Of a DNA stretch of 37,234 nt, positions 16,799 to 26,405 are shown piece by piece. Made by a program: the position numbers and the translations under genes. The stretch lies in the NCBI GenBank assembly GCA_902590655.1, contig CACIXQ010000009.1, positions 1-37,234 on the forward strand, written 5' to 3'. This DNA comes from an uncultured marine group I thaumarchaeote. Its GTDB lineage: Archaea > Thermoproteota > Nitrososphaeria > Nitrososphaerales > Nitrosopumilaceae. The first letter of the stretch is position 1, and the number at the start of each line of letters is the position of its first letter. Under the pieces are notes generated by a model. It searched no databases, was not told the DNA's origin, and worked only from the letters and a program-made list of their open reading frames with translations.

Positions 16799-18103
16799 AT
16801 GGCAACAGTTTCCAGGCAAAAATCAGCTCTTCTTGGACAGTTCAATGAAACAAGGGCTAGAACACTAAGTCTAGTACAAACACTAGAAAAAGACGATTTT
16901 GTCGTGCAGACAGCTCCTTTTATGAGCCCGCCAAAATGGCATTTGGGACATGTTAGTTGGCTACTAGAAGTTGTTATGAGTAAAACCATAAAGGATTATG
17001 AATTTTATTCACAGGAATTTAGTGAGTATCTTAATTCGTATTATCATCAATTTGGGGAACCACATGACAAAGATAAGAGGGGGTTAGCAACTAGGCCTAC
17101 AGTTGATCAAGTTTTTGAGTATTTCCATATGATAACTAACAAAGTGGATAGTATTTTACAGAATGAAAAGTTGGATGAAAAAACGAAACAACTATTCTTT
17201 ATGGCAATAAACCATGAGTGCCAGCATCAAGAACTGTTAATCTATGATTTACAGCATTTATTGGCAGACAGATACAGACCAGTTATAAAAAACTCAATGC
17301 ATAATCCACCAGAACAAGAATTTCAAGCAATCAAAATCAATGGTGGGTTGTATAAAATGGGCTATTCAAGTGATGAATTTTGTTACGATATTGAACTACC
17401 TGAACATAATGTCTATCTTAATGATTACAAAATTGATGCATGTCCAATAACAAACAAACAATACATAAAATTTATTGATGATGGTGGTTATGACTACTTC
17501 AAATATTGGCTTTCTGATGGTTGGGATAAAGTACAGAGTGAAAAATGGAAAGCACCAATGTATTGGGAAAAGATTGATGGGGAATGGATGACCTGTGACT
17601 TTCTTGGGAAACGAAAAATAAATCCAAGTGAGCCAGTTTGCCACGTTAGCTATTATGAGGCTGATGCATATTGTAAATGGGCTGGAAAAAGATTGCCAAC
17701 AGAGGCTGAATGGGAAAAGGCTGCATGTTGGGATGACAAGAATCAAAGGAAAACAATTTTTCCGTGGGGTGATAATCCACCAGACAATACACATGCAAAT
17801 TTGCTTGAATCATACATTTGGAATTGTGATGAAATAGGATCATATCCAAATGGAAAAAGCCATCATGGATGTCATCAGATGATTGGTGATGTATGGGAGT
17901 GGACATCGTCTGAATTTTCTGGATACCCAGGATTTAAGACTGGATTTTCTGAGTATAACGACAAATGGTTTGCAAATCAAAAAGTGCTAAGGGGTGGTTC
18001 ATTCGCTACACCATCGATTTCCATACGTGGAAGCTATAGGAACTTTTTCAGGTTGGATGAAAGATGGTTATTTTCAGGATTCAGATGTGCTGAATCTGTT
18101 TAG
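16799..18103 (+). CDS. egtB: EgtB-type sulfoxide synthase (ergothioneine biosynthesis)
   Basis: Non-heme iron enzyme that joins a thiol donor (Cys or gamma-Glu-Cys) to trimethylhistidine with oxygen. The N-terminal DinB_2-like domain has the expected three-His iron site: H51 in KWHLGHVSW, and H139 and H143 in NHECQHQE. Residues ~180-434 are a formylglycine-generating-enzyme/sulfatase-modifying fold (GGLYKMG, CPITNKQY, RLPTEAEWEKA, GDVWEWTSS, VLRGGSF, GFRCAE). The 434-residue length is typical. It is tail to tail with egtD, overlapping by four bases, which strongly supports the pathway assignment over generic sulfatase-modifier annotations. Donor preference cannot be read by eye. Confidence 0.92.
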   Translation: MATVSRQKSALLGQFNETRARTLSLVQTLEKDDFVVQTAPFMSPPKWHLGHVSWLLEVVMSKTIKDYEFYSQEFSEYLNSYYHQFGEPHDKDKRGLATRPTVDQVFEYFHMITNKVDSILQNEKLDEKTKQLFFMAINHECQHQELLIYDLQHLLADRYRPVIKNSMHNPPEQEFQAIKINGGLYKMGYSSDEFCYDIELPEHNVYLNDYKIDACPITNKQYIKFIDDGGYDYFKYWLSDGWDKVQSEKWKAPMYWEKIDGEWMTCDFLGKRKINPSEPVCHVSYYEADAYCKWAGKRLPTEAEWEKAACWDDKNQRKTIFPWGDNPPDNTHANLLESYIWNCDEIGSYPNGKSHHGCHQMIGDVWEWTSSEFSGYPGFKTGFSEYNDKWFANQKVLRGGSFATPSISIRGSYRNFFRLDERWLFSGFRCAESV

Positions 18104-19128
18104 CCATTTTTTGAAAGTAATGCTAAACAAAAATACTGTTTATCATCAAACCATAGTTCATTAATTCGAAAACCAGTATTGGAAAACATTTCTTCAATTT
18201 TTGGAATCGTGTATTTATACGAGTTTTCAGTATGAATTAACTCGCCTTTTTTCATTTCTAACATAATTCCTGCCTTGGTAATATTTACAATCTGATTTTC
18301 TAATGAGCGTATGTATATCTCAATTCGGTTTTTTGAATCATTGAATGTAGCATAATGTGCAAATTTGTCTACATTGAAATCGCTATCCAGTTCTGAGTTA
18401 ATGCGGGATAAGACATTCAAATTGAATTGCGCAGTGATATTCTGTGAATCATTATATGCTTGCTCGAGTATATTCGTGTCTTTTACAAGATCCAAACCAA
18501 TCAAGAATAGATCACCATCTTTCATTGACGAATTTATTTTATGTAAAAATCTTAATCCAGGTTCATAATCAAAGTTACCAAAACTAGAACCCAAGAACAC
18601 TATTAGATTTTTCTTGTCATCATAATTTTTTACAAATTCCAATCCACTTTCATAGTTATCAATTATTCCAGTCATATGCAAATTTTCATAATCATCAAGT
18701 AATGTTGTTGTACTTTCCTTTAGTATCTTGGAAATGTCAATTGGAAAATATTCTATGCGCTTCTGTAATTTTTCAAAGATGGAAATGAGTATTCTAGTTT
18801 TATACGAAGAACCACTTCCCAACTCTACAAGTCTAAATTCCTCATCCATGTATGCTGATAATTTATCATCCAGTTTTCTCAATATGCTAATTTCAGTTCT
18901 TGTTAGATAATATTCTGGTAATTTGCATATCTTTTCAAAAAGTTCTGAGCCACTTTTATCGTAAAAAAATTTTGGGTGTATTGATTTTTGTTTTTGATTT
19001 AAACTAGATGATAGTTCTTCAACAAATGTTTTCTCTGTTTTATTTTTAGATGGTTCATAATAACAAAGTCTCTCATCTACGACAAATTTTGTATATTCAC
19101 GCTCCTTTTGAATTGATTTTAAGCTCAT
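18100..19128 (-). CDS. egtD: L-histidine N-alpha-methyltransferase (EgtD)
   Basis: SAM-dependent enzyme that trimethylates histidine to hercynine, the substrate of EgtB. The family block FFYDKSGSELFEKI and LPEYYLTRTEISIL is present, as is the SAM site ELGSGSSYKT, with FLGSSFGNF further on. I chose the ATG at 19128 (342 residues). A GTG at 19152 would add a hydrophobic octapeptide not expected in this soluble enzyme. Convergent with egtB. With both genes present, ergothioneine production from histidine is a reasonable inference. Confidence 0.93.
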   Translation of the reverse strand: MSLKSIQKEREYTKFVVDERLCYYEPSKNKTEKTFVEELSSSLNQKQKSIHPKFFYDKSGSELFEKICKLPEYYLTRTEISILRKLDDKLSAYMDEEFRLVELGSGSSYKTRILISIFEKLQKRIEYFPIDISKILKESTTTLLDDYENLHMTGIIDNYESGLEFVKNYDDKKNLIVFLGSSFGNFDYEPGLRFLHKINSSMKDGDLFLIGLDLVKDTNILEQAYNDSQNITAQFNLNVLSRINSELDSDFNVDKFAHYATFNDSKNRIEIYIRSLENQIVNITKAGIMLEMKKGELIHTENSYKYTIPKIEEMFSNTGFRINELWFDDKQYFCLALLSKNG

Positions 19129-19194
19129 AAAATGCACCAAAAATAGTGCCACATAAAGCCTTTTTGACTGCTGTTAATTATTTTGTGATTTCTT

Positions 19195-19202
19195 GATATA
19201 CT
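19195..19202 (+). promoter_or_regulatory. TATA-like box of the ABC ATPase gene
   Basis: GATATACT is centred 24 bases before the TTG at 19223. It supports a leaderless mRNA starting with TTG. Confidence 0.45.
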
Positions 19203-19222
19203 AGTTAGTCAATAATTGATTA

Positions 19223-20188
19223 TTGGCTGAGATTCTAAAAGTTGAGGGTCTATCAAAACAGTTTACTAAAAAAAATTTGTTCGGTTCAAAAACATCGGTG
19301 GTAAAGGCAGTTGAAAATGTGACATTCACTCTTCATGATGATGAGGTTCTTGTTATTGCTGGGGAATCTGGTTCTGGTAAATCAACAATAGCAAAATTAA
19401 TTCTTCAAGCAATAATACCAGATTCTGGCAAAGTTATTTTTAATGGAGAAGAGGTCACTGATAATGCTGATAGTATAAAGAAAATAAGAATGAATTGTCA
19501 AATGGTTCATCAGGATCCATATGATTCCATCAATCCCAGAATGAGGGTTAGGGATATTGTATCTGAACCACTTGAAATTCATAATGTTGGTGACGCCACG
19601 GAAAGGAAGAAGATTGTTTTAGATGCACTGCGAGAAGTGAAATTAGAACCGTCTGAAGAAATCGCAAACAAATATCCTCATATGTTATCTGGGGGTCAGA
19701 GACAACGAGTAGTTTTAGCCAGAGCATTAGTATTACGACCAAAGATCATTATAGCTGATGAGCCTGTTTCCATGCTTGATGTTTCCATACGTGCAGAAAT
19801 ACTTGACCTTATGAAAAATATACAGAAAAAAAATAACATTTCGTTTATTTACATAACGCATGATCTTGCAACTGCAAGATACTTTGGACAGGAAATAATA
19901 ATTTTATACCTGGGTAAGATTATGGAGTCTGGTTCAATAAACAAAGTTCTATTAGAACCAAGACATCCTTACACTCAGGCACTAATTGATGCGATATCTG
20001 AACCCGATCCTAGTAACCTGTACAAAGAAAAAGTAATCCGCATTAATGAACCACTTGACATAGACTTTTACTCTGGCTGTAGATTTCGTGCCAGATGCCC
20101 ATATGCAATTGAGAAGTGTGAAAATGTACCATCACTTGAAACTCATGATGGAAGAAATGTTGCTTGTTTCGTTGATATAACTAAGTAG
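19223..20188 (+). CDS. Peptide/nickel-type ABC transporter ATP-binding protein
   Basis: ATPase subunit of a DppF/OppF-like importer at the inner face of the membrane. Walker A is GESGSGKST, the signature LSGGQRQR, and Walker B IIIADEP followed by the D-loop SMLD and the switch His in THDL. The C-terminal oligopeptide-binding extension has the CRFRARCPYA Cys block. 321 residues from a TTG start. No permease, partner ATPase or binding protein is present in the window, so it is an orphan subunit here. Its last eight bases overlap the convergent smc gene. Confidence 0.92.
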   Translation: MAEILKVEGLSKQFTKKNLFGSKTSVVKAVENVTFTLHDDEVLVIAGESGSGKSTIAKLILQAIIPDSGKVIFNGEEVTDNADSIKKIRMNCQMVHQDPYDSINPRMRVRDIVSEPLEIHNVGDATERKKIVLDALREVKLEPSEEIANKYPHMLSGGQRQRVVLARALVLRPKIIIADEPVSMLDVSIRAEILDLMKNIQKKNNISFIYITHDLATARYFGQEIIILYLGKIMESGSINKVLLEPRHPYTQALIDAISEPDPSNLYKEKVIRINEPLDIDFYSGCRFRARCPYAIEKCENVPSLETHDGRNVACFVDITK

Positions 20189-23100
20189 CTATTGTAGGAA
20201 TCCGTTTATCCTTGTATGTCACAACTTGTGAAACGCCATTTTTGGGATATACACCATAGATCAGTTTTGCCTTTTCTACAACAGTATCCTTTAGAGATAC
20301 CATAAGGAATTGACTTCCTTGCGATCTCTCTTCAACTATTTTAGACAGGCTTTCTGAGTTTGGTCCGTCAAGATGCGCATCAATTTCATCAAATAGATAA
20401 AATGGTGAAGGTTTGAGTTTTTGTAATGCGAGGACGAAAACAACCGCAGCTAGAGTTTTTTCTCCACCACTGATAGATGTGGATTCCCTCTTAGGTTTGT
20501 TCTGGAATTGTATGAAATAATTAATGCCTGAATTGAATATATCGTCCTCGTTTTCTAGCTCAAGCCATGCGTTTCCACCATTCATCCTGGTAAATATTTC
20601 TCTGATTTCTTTGTCAACAGTATCAAATCCATCTAGGAACGTCTGACGCTTGTCCTTCTCTACAGATTCAATGAATTCTACAATAGAATTACGCTCCTCT
20701 TCAAGCTCATTCTTTCTGCTTGACATTGAACGGTATCCTGTTGATATTTCCACATAACGTTTAGGTGCTACAGTGTTAAGTGATGCAGCCAATGTGTTTT
20801 GTTCTTTTTCTAGTGCTTCAATTGATGGACTAACATCAAATATTTCAATTGAATCATCAAGATCAAATAAATTTAAAATTTTAACTAGTGATGACTCCTG
20901 GTTTTTAATTTCAGTAAGATCACGTTTAAGGCCGTCCAACTCCAGTGCAAGCTTGTTAATGTCACTTGTAATTGTACGCTCCTTCGTATTTCGTTCATTT
21001 AGCTGACTATCAAACTCAGATAGCGTAGAAACAGATGTGCCTGATGTGGAAATTAGTTCCTGTTCTTTGTCCCTTAATTTTGTCAATTTTTCACTACATT
21101 CATTCATATCAGTTTGAGCTTTCGTGATTATAGATTCTAGTTCAGTTTTTTCTTTAGACATAGAAGTTTGCTCCTGTAAAAGTGCACTCCTCCTAAGTTT
21201 TTTCCTATCCTCCACTACAGCTATAGATGCTTCTTTCTCACTCAGTTGTTTTGTGATTGCACTCCTTTCAGTATACAACGAAGATTTTTTCTCATTTAGG
21301 AATGAAAGCTTGTTTGCAATAGTAGTTTGTTCAGTATCAGAATAATTTTGTCTTACAAGATTAATCCTTTGCTCAAGTGATTCAATACTTGATAAGTTTT
21401 GAATTATTTTTGTAGGAAATCTTTCCTCTTGTGTTCTTAGATCTGAGATTCTTTGTGATAGTGTATTATACAAATCAGTTTTAGATTTAATTTGAGATTC
21501 TAAAGTAGAATGAGTATGTGTTGCATTACCTCGTTCTGTTTCAGATACCTGTAACTGCTTCATTAGATACCGTTGTTTCTGCTCAATTTTCTTAAGATTT
21601 GATTTTTTCTTTTGTACATGCTTGCGTAACAATGTAATTGTTTGTAATAATCCCTCAACGGTGGAGCTTTGGGAAATAATTTTTGTCAACTTTGATATTT
21701 TTGAATTAATGTCTATGGTTACAGCGTTTGTTTTAGACTCAAAGAATTCACCATTGATAGATACAGCCTTGTAACCAACCTTAGATAGGTTGTGTGCATC
21801 CTTTCCTGTTTGTGCCAATATTATGTTTCCAAATAAAAATCTGGCAATAGGAAGGTATTCTCTATCGCATTGAACATAGTCAGATAAAATACCTAATAAT
21901 CCAGGAGTTTTTGGGGTTTTCATTCTAAATTCAGGTATTGCGTTAAGCGGAATAATTTTTAATTTAGGTAATTTTTTGTTTCTAGCAACTTGCGCTAAGC
22001 TTACTAGTGTTTCAAAATCTGGAACAATTGCAGCTTTAATCCAATCAGCACATGCAGCCAAAATTGCACGCTCATATTGTTTATTCCAAGATAGTACTTG
22101 GTATACAAAACCAACAATGCCAAGTTTTTTTGAATCGCCCTTTAACTGAGATATTGTATAATCTTCGTGCATTACATCCTTGACAAGTTTAATCTTTTCA
22201 TTATATCGATGTCCAGCCCTTGATGACTTGTCTAGAATTAATTCCAATTCTGCTATGTCATTTTCTATCTTTTCTCTTTTTTCAGAAAGATTTGATATTT
22301 TTAACTCAATGTCTTTAGAGTTGTTGTTATTAGAAGATACTTTGGAAATTTTTTCTGAGGATTCATTGAGGTTTTCTAATTCAGCAGATACAGATTTCTG
22401 TGTTTTAATATTACTGTCAATCTTATTTTGTATGTTTTTTTGTTGTGTCAAAGTTTGTGATTTTTCTAATTTTGCATCATGTAATTGATCTTTAAGATCT
22501 TGAATTTTTTTATCAATTGTATTTTTTTGACCAGATAATTCTGATTGGCGTTCCAGGACAGATTTGATTTCGGAATCATTGGATTCAATTTTTTCATCTA
22601 TAGAATTCTTCAAGGATTTTTTTTCTTGAATGGATTTCTTCACTTCTTCAAGTTCCGAATCCACTTGACCTTGATTCTGTTCCATTTTTTCAAGTTCGTT
22701 TATGATGTCTGGAATTCTGCTTACAATATCTTCTAGCCTTTTTTTCGAGGTTTTTATTTGACTATCAGCATCAGTGTATTTTCCCTGCTCTGCACTCAAT
22801 TCCTGATCAATGCTTGACTTAGCCTGTTGGAAGGCATCCAGTTTTATCTTGAAAGCTGATTTTTCTTCTTCTATCTTTTCAATTTCACTGTTTAGTACAG
22901 ATTGTGATTTTTCCAATTGTTCTTTCTCTGATAAATCCGTGTGCTGTTTTTCTTCTTTCTCAGATTTTTCATTCCTAATTTTTCTTAGTTTTCCTGTTGC
23001 CTCTATGGCTCTAAATCGATCCAATTCATGCCCGATCATTTCATGGCGCATTTTCAGATTTCGCTCAATTTCTAGCTCATCAATTTGCTTTTTGACCTCA

Positions 23101-23693
23101 CCCATCTTTGCCATAGCGACCTCCAAACGTTGATCAGCCTGATTTAGTGTTTTTTCAGCCTCGGCCTTTTTTTCATCAAAAGCTGTAAGACCTACAAGAT
23201 CCTCGAGAGTTTTCCTTTTTTCCTCATTCGTCATTTCAGAAATCTTGGTCACTGTACCTTGCTGAACCGCATTTAGTTGGTTAAGACCAGCATTGGCCAT
23301 ATCAAAAATGTCTAGAATTCTATTTCGATTGATCTTTTTACCTTCAAGATAATATTCACTTTCACCTTTATCATTCATCTCACGTGTAACATTAACAGTA
23401 TCATATGGTACAGGGATCTTCCTATCAGAATTATCAAACTGAACCTTTACACGTGTAAGTTTAGGTCCATGCCTACTCCCATCAATATCATGTATAAGTG
23501 ACCTAAGATTTGGTTGACGCATAACTCTGGCTTTGTTTTCTCCCATTGCAAAGATGATGGCATCTAGTATGTTGCTCTTACCAGAACCGTTAGGTCCAGA
23601 AATAGATACTAAACCAGGTTCAAAGTTTACAGTTGTTGTCTTGAAACCGAATGATTTGAAACCAAAAATATCCACTTTTTTAATGAAAACCAT
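20181..23693 (-). CDS. smc: Chromosome segregation ATPase SMC
   Basis: Condensin-type SMC that organises and segregates the chromosome. Walker A GPNGSGKSN is at residues 33-41. Two long coiled coils flank a hinge around residues 500-660. Near the C-terminus are the signature SISGGEKTLAA, Walker B FYLFDEIDAHLD and the D-loop. I chose the ATG at 23693 (1170 residues, MVFIKKVDIFGFKSF). The TTG-started extension of seven residues has no homology. No scpA/scpB partner is next to it. It converges on the ABC ATPase gene. Confidence 0.97.
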   Translation of the reverse strand: MVFIKKVDIFGFKSFGFKTTTVNFEPGLVSISGPNGSGKSNILDAIIFAMGENKARVMRQPNLRSLIHDIDGSRHGPKLTRVKVQFDNSDRKIPVPYDTVNVTREMNDKGESEYYLEGKKINRNRILDIFDMANAGLNQLNAVQQGTVTKISEMTNEEKRKTLEDLVGLTAFDEKKAEAEKTLNQADQRLEVAMAKMGEVKKQIDELEIERNLKMRHEMIGHELDRFRAIEATGKLRKIRNEKSEKEEKQHTDLSEKEQLEKSQSVLNSEIEKIEEEKSAFKIKLDAFQQAKSSIDQELSAEQGKYTDADSQIKTSKKRLEDIVSRIPDIINELEKMEQNQGQVDSELEEVKKSIQEKKSLKNSIDEKIESNDSEIKSVLERQSELSGQKNTIDKKIQDLKDQLHDAKLEKSQTLTQQKNIQNKIDSNIKTQKSVSAELENLNESSEKISKVSSNNNNSKDIELKISNLSEKREKIENDIAELELILDKSSRAGHRYNEKIKLVKDVMHEDYTISQLKGDSKKLGIVGFVYQVLSWNKQYERAILAACADWIKAAIVPDFETLVSLAQVARNKKLPKLKIIPLNAIPEFRMKTPKTPGLLGILSDYVQCDREYLPIARFLFGNIILAQTGKDAHNLSKVGYKAVSINGEFFESKTNAVTIDINSKISKLTKIISQSSTVEGLLQTITLLRKHVQKKKSNLKKIEQKQRYLMKQLQVSETERGNATHTHSTLESQIKSKTDLYNTLSQRISDLRTQEERFPTKIIQNLSSIESLEQRINLVRQNYSDTEQTTIANKLSFLNEKKSSLYTERSAITKQLSEKEASIAVVEDRKKLRRSALLQEQTSMSKEKTELESIITKAQTDMNECSEKLTKLRDKEQELISTSGTSVSTLSEFDSQLNERNTKERTITSDINKLALELDGLKRDLTEIKNQESSLVKILNLFDLDDSIEIFDVSPSIEALEKEQNTLAASLNTVAPKRYVEISTGYRSMSSRKNELEEERNSIVEFIESVEKDKRQTFLDGFDTVDKEIREIFTRMNGGNAWLELENEDDIFNSGINYFIQFQNKPKRESTSISGGEKTLAAVVFVLALQKLKPSPFYLFDEIDAHLDGPNSESLSKIVEERSQGSQFLMVSLKDTVVEKAKLIYGVYPKNGVSQVVTYKDKRIPTIAT

Positions 23694-23787
23694 GTGAGAA
23701 CTGATCGCACACAACGAATATCGAATTCGAACAAGTTTAGTTGACTATGCTAACAACTATTGTGAATATTTTATGAATGAAGGAATG

Positions 23788-24885
23788 TTAACTGTTACCA
23801 GCAACAAATTTTTCACATGCAGTTTTTGCTTCTGGATCACTCATTTGTTTTATAGGATGTTTCATGAGATATGCACTTGCAGGAATGATTGGACCGCCAA
23901 TGCCGTCATCGAGAGCAATTTTTGCCAATCTAATCGCATCAATTACTATGCCAGCAGAGTTTGCTTTGTCGTCAACTTCAAGCCTAACTTCCATGTTATA
24001 TGGAATGTTTGCCCATTGTTTTCCTTCTATCCTCATGAACATTAACTTGGTATTAGCCAAAAATGGAATAAAATCAGAAGGGCCAACATAAATTTGATCA
24101 TCATCAAGACGCTCATCAAGCTGGCTTTGAACACTTTCGGTTTTAGATATTCTCTTACTAACAAGTCGTTCCTGCTCCTTCATGTTTAGAAAGTCTGTGT
24201 TGCCACCAACGTTGATCTGGTATGTCTTTTCTATTTTTGTCCCTCGGTCATTACATAACCTAGCAAGAGTTCTATGAACAATTGTAGCACCAACTTGACC
24301 CTTTATGTCATCACCAACAACTGGTATGTTCTTATCCGTAAATTTTTGTGCCCATTCCTCATCAGATGCGATGAATGCAGGCATACAATTCACGAATGCA
24401 GTGTTAGTATCGAGGCAAATCTGAGCCCAAAATTGAGTTGCCTTCTCAGAGCCTACTGGAAGGTATGATACAACGATTTCAGCCCCAGTCTTCTTTAGGA
24501 TGTCCTTGATCTCTTTTTCTAAATCAGTCTCATTTTTACCACTTTGAATTGGCTTTACCCTGTTTTCTACCCAAATGCCCACTCCATCTAGAGCAGGGCT
24601 CTCATAAATCATGGACTCTGTTTTTGGCATCTTATCTTTTGGAATCCAATCAACCATGTTTGGATATTCATAGATTCCTTCATTGATTGATTTACCAATT
24701 TTGTTTTCACCGACATCAAATCCCGCTACAAAATCAATATCATGTATGCCATAAGCACGAAGTTTGTCATGAATAATCCCAATTACCTCCTGTGAAGGAT
24801 TTTGCTTGTAATACTCGATTCCTTGAATCAGACCAGAAAAGCAGTTACCAATACCGACTAATGCGACCTTGATTTTTCCAGTCAT
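23788..24885 (-). CDS. Inositol-1-phosphate synthase
   Basis: NAD-dependent isomerisation of glucose-6-phosphate to inositol-1-phosphate, for inositol lipids or inositol-derived compounds. 365 residues of the compact archaeal/actinobacterial form. The N-terminal NAD-binding site is VALVGIGNC. Central SYLPVGSEKA and FVNCMPAF, the catalytic-region VVGDDIKGQVGAT, and NMEVRLEVDDKANSAG with the conserved active-site Asp and Lys are all present. It is divergent from the deoxyhypusine synthase gene with a 97-base gap. Confidence 0.95.
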   Translation of the reverse strand: MTGKIKVALVGIGNCFSGLIQGIEYYKQNPSQEVIGIIHDKLRAYGIHDIDFVAGFDVGENKIGKSINEGIYEYPNMVDWIPKDKMPKTESMIYESPALDGVGIWVENRVKPIQSGKNETDLEKEIKDILKKTGAEIVVSYLPVGSEKATQFWAQICLDTNTAFVNCMPAFIASDEEWAQKFTDKNIPVVGDDIKGQVGATIVHRTLARLCNDRGTKIEKTYQINVGGNTDFLNMKEQERLVSKRISKTESVQSQLDERLDDDQIYVGPSDFIPFLANTKLMFMRIEGKQWANIPYNMEVRLEVDDKANSAGIVIDAIRLAKIALDDGIGGPIIPASAYLMKHPIKQMSDPEAKTACEKFVAGNS

Positions 24886-24954
24886 TTGTGGTCATGTCTC
24901 ATTTGACTGTTTTAAGGTTTTCCAGATGCAAAACTGGTTTTTTCTAAGTCAGGA

Positions 24955-24962
24955 TTTTATAC
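24955..24962 (+). promoter_or_regulatory. TATA box of the deoxyhypusine synthase gene
   Basis: TTTTATAC is centred about 25 bases before the ATG at 24983. This supports that start rather than the longer open frame from 24869, which would overlap the divergent gene. Confidence 0.5.
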
Positions 24963-24982
24963 ATGAATTGCTGCTTCAATTT

Positions 24983-25921
24983 ATGATTGAGTCAGGTGAA
25001 CCAGTTCAAGATATTTCCATAAATGAAGGAACACCTATTGATAAAATTTTTGAAAGTTTGTCCAAGTCAGGTGGGTTTGAATCACGTAATTTGGCTGATG
25101 GTCTTTCTGTATTAACTGAGATGATTAATGATAAAGAATGTATTAATTTTCTATCATTTGTGGGGGCTGTCATATCAACTGGTTTAAGAGGGGTAGTAAA
25201 AGATATGATAGAAAAAAAATGGTTTGATGTAGTTATCACAACATGTGGTGCGTTAGATCATGATATTGCTAGACACTTCTCAAATTATAATGAGGGTTCA
25301 TTTACTATGGATGATGCAAAACTAGCTGATGAAAATTTCCATAGACTAGGTAATGTTTTGGTTCCCATGGATAGTTATGGTCCACTGATTGAAAAAAAAA
25401 TGCAATTATTTTTGGAGGAGGAATACGCCAACGGAGTTAGAGAGATGTCAACTGAAGATGTATGCAAAATGATTGGAAAACATCTAGGAGACGATTCATT
25501 TCTATACTCTGCATACAAAAATAATGTAAAAGTAATAGTTCCAGGTATTATGGATGGTGCTGTAGGAAGTCAGATTTGGTTATTTGTACAAAAACATTCA
25601 GATTTCAAATTAAACATAATCAAAGATGCTGATACACTTTCAGGTATAATCTTTAAAGCAAAAAAATCAGGTGCATTTATGATTGGTGGGGGAATATCAA
25701 AACATCATACGCTTTGGTGGAATCAATATAGAGATGGTTTAGATTTTGCTGTATACGTTACTACTGCACAAGAATTTGATGGTAGTTTAAGCGGTGCATT
25801 AGTTCGCGAAGCAATATCTTGGGGAAAAGTAACAAAAAATGCAAAACAAACAACAATACATGCAGAGGCTACAACAGTTTTACCTTTCTTATACTCTGCA
25901 TTATTAACAAAATTAAAATGA
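24983..25921 (+). CDS. dys: Deoxyhypusine synthase
   Basis: Transfers aminobutyl from spermidine to a Lys of aIF5A. The catalytic Lys is K240 in GGGISKHH, followed by the conserved YVTTAQEFDGSLSGA and AISWGKV segments. N-terminal TTCGALDHD forms part of the NAD site. I chose the ATG at 24983 (312 residues, MIESGEPVQDI), which gives the normal archaeal length and has a TATA box at the right distance. Upstream in-frame ATGs would add residues without family similarity. The aIF5A target gene is not in the window. Confidence 0.95.
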   Translation: MIESGEPVQDISINEGTPIDKIFESLSKSGGFESRNLADGLSVLTEMINDKECINFLSFVGAVISTGLRGVVKDMIEKKWFDVVITTCGALDHDIARHFSNYNEGSFTMDDAKLADENFHRLGNVLVPMDSYGPLIEKKMQLFLEEEYANGVREMSTEDVCKMIGKHLGDDSFLYSAYKNNVKVIVPGIMDGAVGSQIWLFVQKHSDFKLNIIKDADTLSGIIFKAKKSGAFMIGGGISKHHTLWWNQYRDGLDFAVYVTTAQEFDGSLSGALVREAISWGKVTKNAKQTTIHAEATTVLPFLYSALLTKLK

Positions 25922-25929
25922 ATTTTTAT

Positions 25930-26361
25930 TTAATTAGATGAAGGATTTTTTATATCAATTTCAATTTTTGACACATTACGTTTTTGCCCATCCTTGGATA
26001 CTAATGAATCAGAAGATATACGAACATCACCAATTTCATACCCCACTTCGTTCATTCGTTTCATAATCATTTGTGATACATCTATTGCCTGAGTAATACG
26101 TTTACCACGTGCCACTAATGTGATAACAGGTAAAGATCCTAACTGTGTTAATGTCGCAGTAACATATGACATGATAGGCTTTGTTCCAATGAAAATCATG
26201 TTATGTGGTTCATGCTGTTCCCTCTTTGTTTCTGGCTCTTGTTCTGGCTGTGGCTCTTGTTCTGGCTGTGGCTCTTGTTCTGGCTGTGGCTCAATATCAT
26301 GAGTTTTTTGAAACTCGGAAAGTATTTCTTCCGCATCACTTCTGTCATTCTCAGAACTCAT
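25930..26361 (-). CDS. Alba-family nucleic acid-binding protein with acidic N-terminal repeats
   Basis: 143 residues. The Alba fold begins at about residue 55: MIFIGTKPIMSYV (Lys 61 matches the nucleic-acid-contacting loop Lys), then VARGKRITQAIDV. Typical Alba proteins are ~90 residues. Here ~54 extra N-terminal residues are strongly acidic and contain three PQPEQE repeats. The full-length ATG at 26361 has an AT-rich TATA-like element (ACATATTAG) about 27 bases upstream, so the tail appears genuine. The tail could modulate binding or recruit partners; this is inference. Convergent with deoxyhypusine synthase. Confidence 0.88.
   Translation of the reverse strand: MSSENDRSDAEEILSEFQKTHDIEPQPEQEPQPEQEPQPEQEPETKREQHEPHNMIFIGTKPIMSYVTATLTQLGSLPVITLVARGKRITQAIDVSQMIMKRMNEVGYEIGDVRISSDSLVSKDGQKRNVSKIEIDIKNPSSN
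26233..26293 (-). repeat. Three perfect 18-base tandem units in the Alba gene
   Basis: The plus strand reads TGGCTCTTGTTCTGGCTG three times (26233-26286), followed by the first seven bases of a fourth. In frame, they encode the acidic Pro/Gln/Glu repeats. Identity suggests recent slippage. Confidence 0.9.
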
Positions 26362-26405
26362 TTTATTATAATCTGCTAATATGTGATTAAAAGTTTGTGA
26401 ACAAA

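Noticed and set aside
22525-22535. TTTTTTTGACCAGA, similar to the candidate operator motif
   Set aside because: It lies well inside the smc coding region, differs at the 3' end and is expected by chance in AT-rich DNA.
24869-24982. Long N-terminal extension of deoxyhypusine synthase
   Set aside because: It overlaps the divergent inositol-phosphate synthase gene, lies upstream of a well-placed TATA box and has no family similarity.
26233-26293. Short tandem repeats that could look like a CRISPR array, here and at 14581-14688
   Set aside because: They are directly adjacent 18-base units with no spacers, are in frame within protein genes and have no cas genes nearby.
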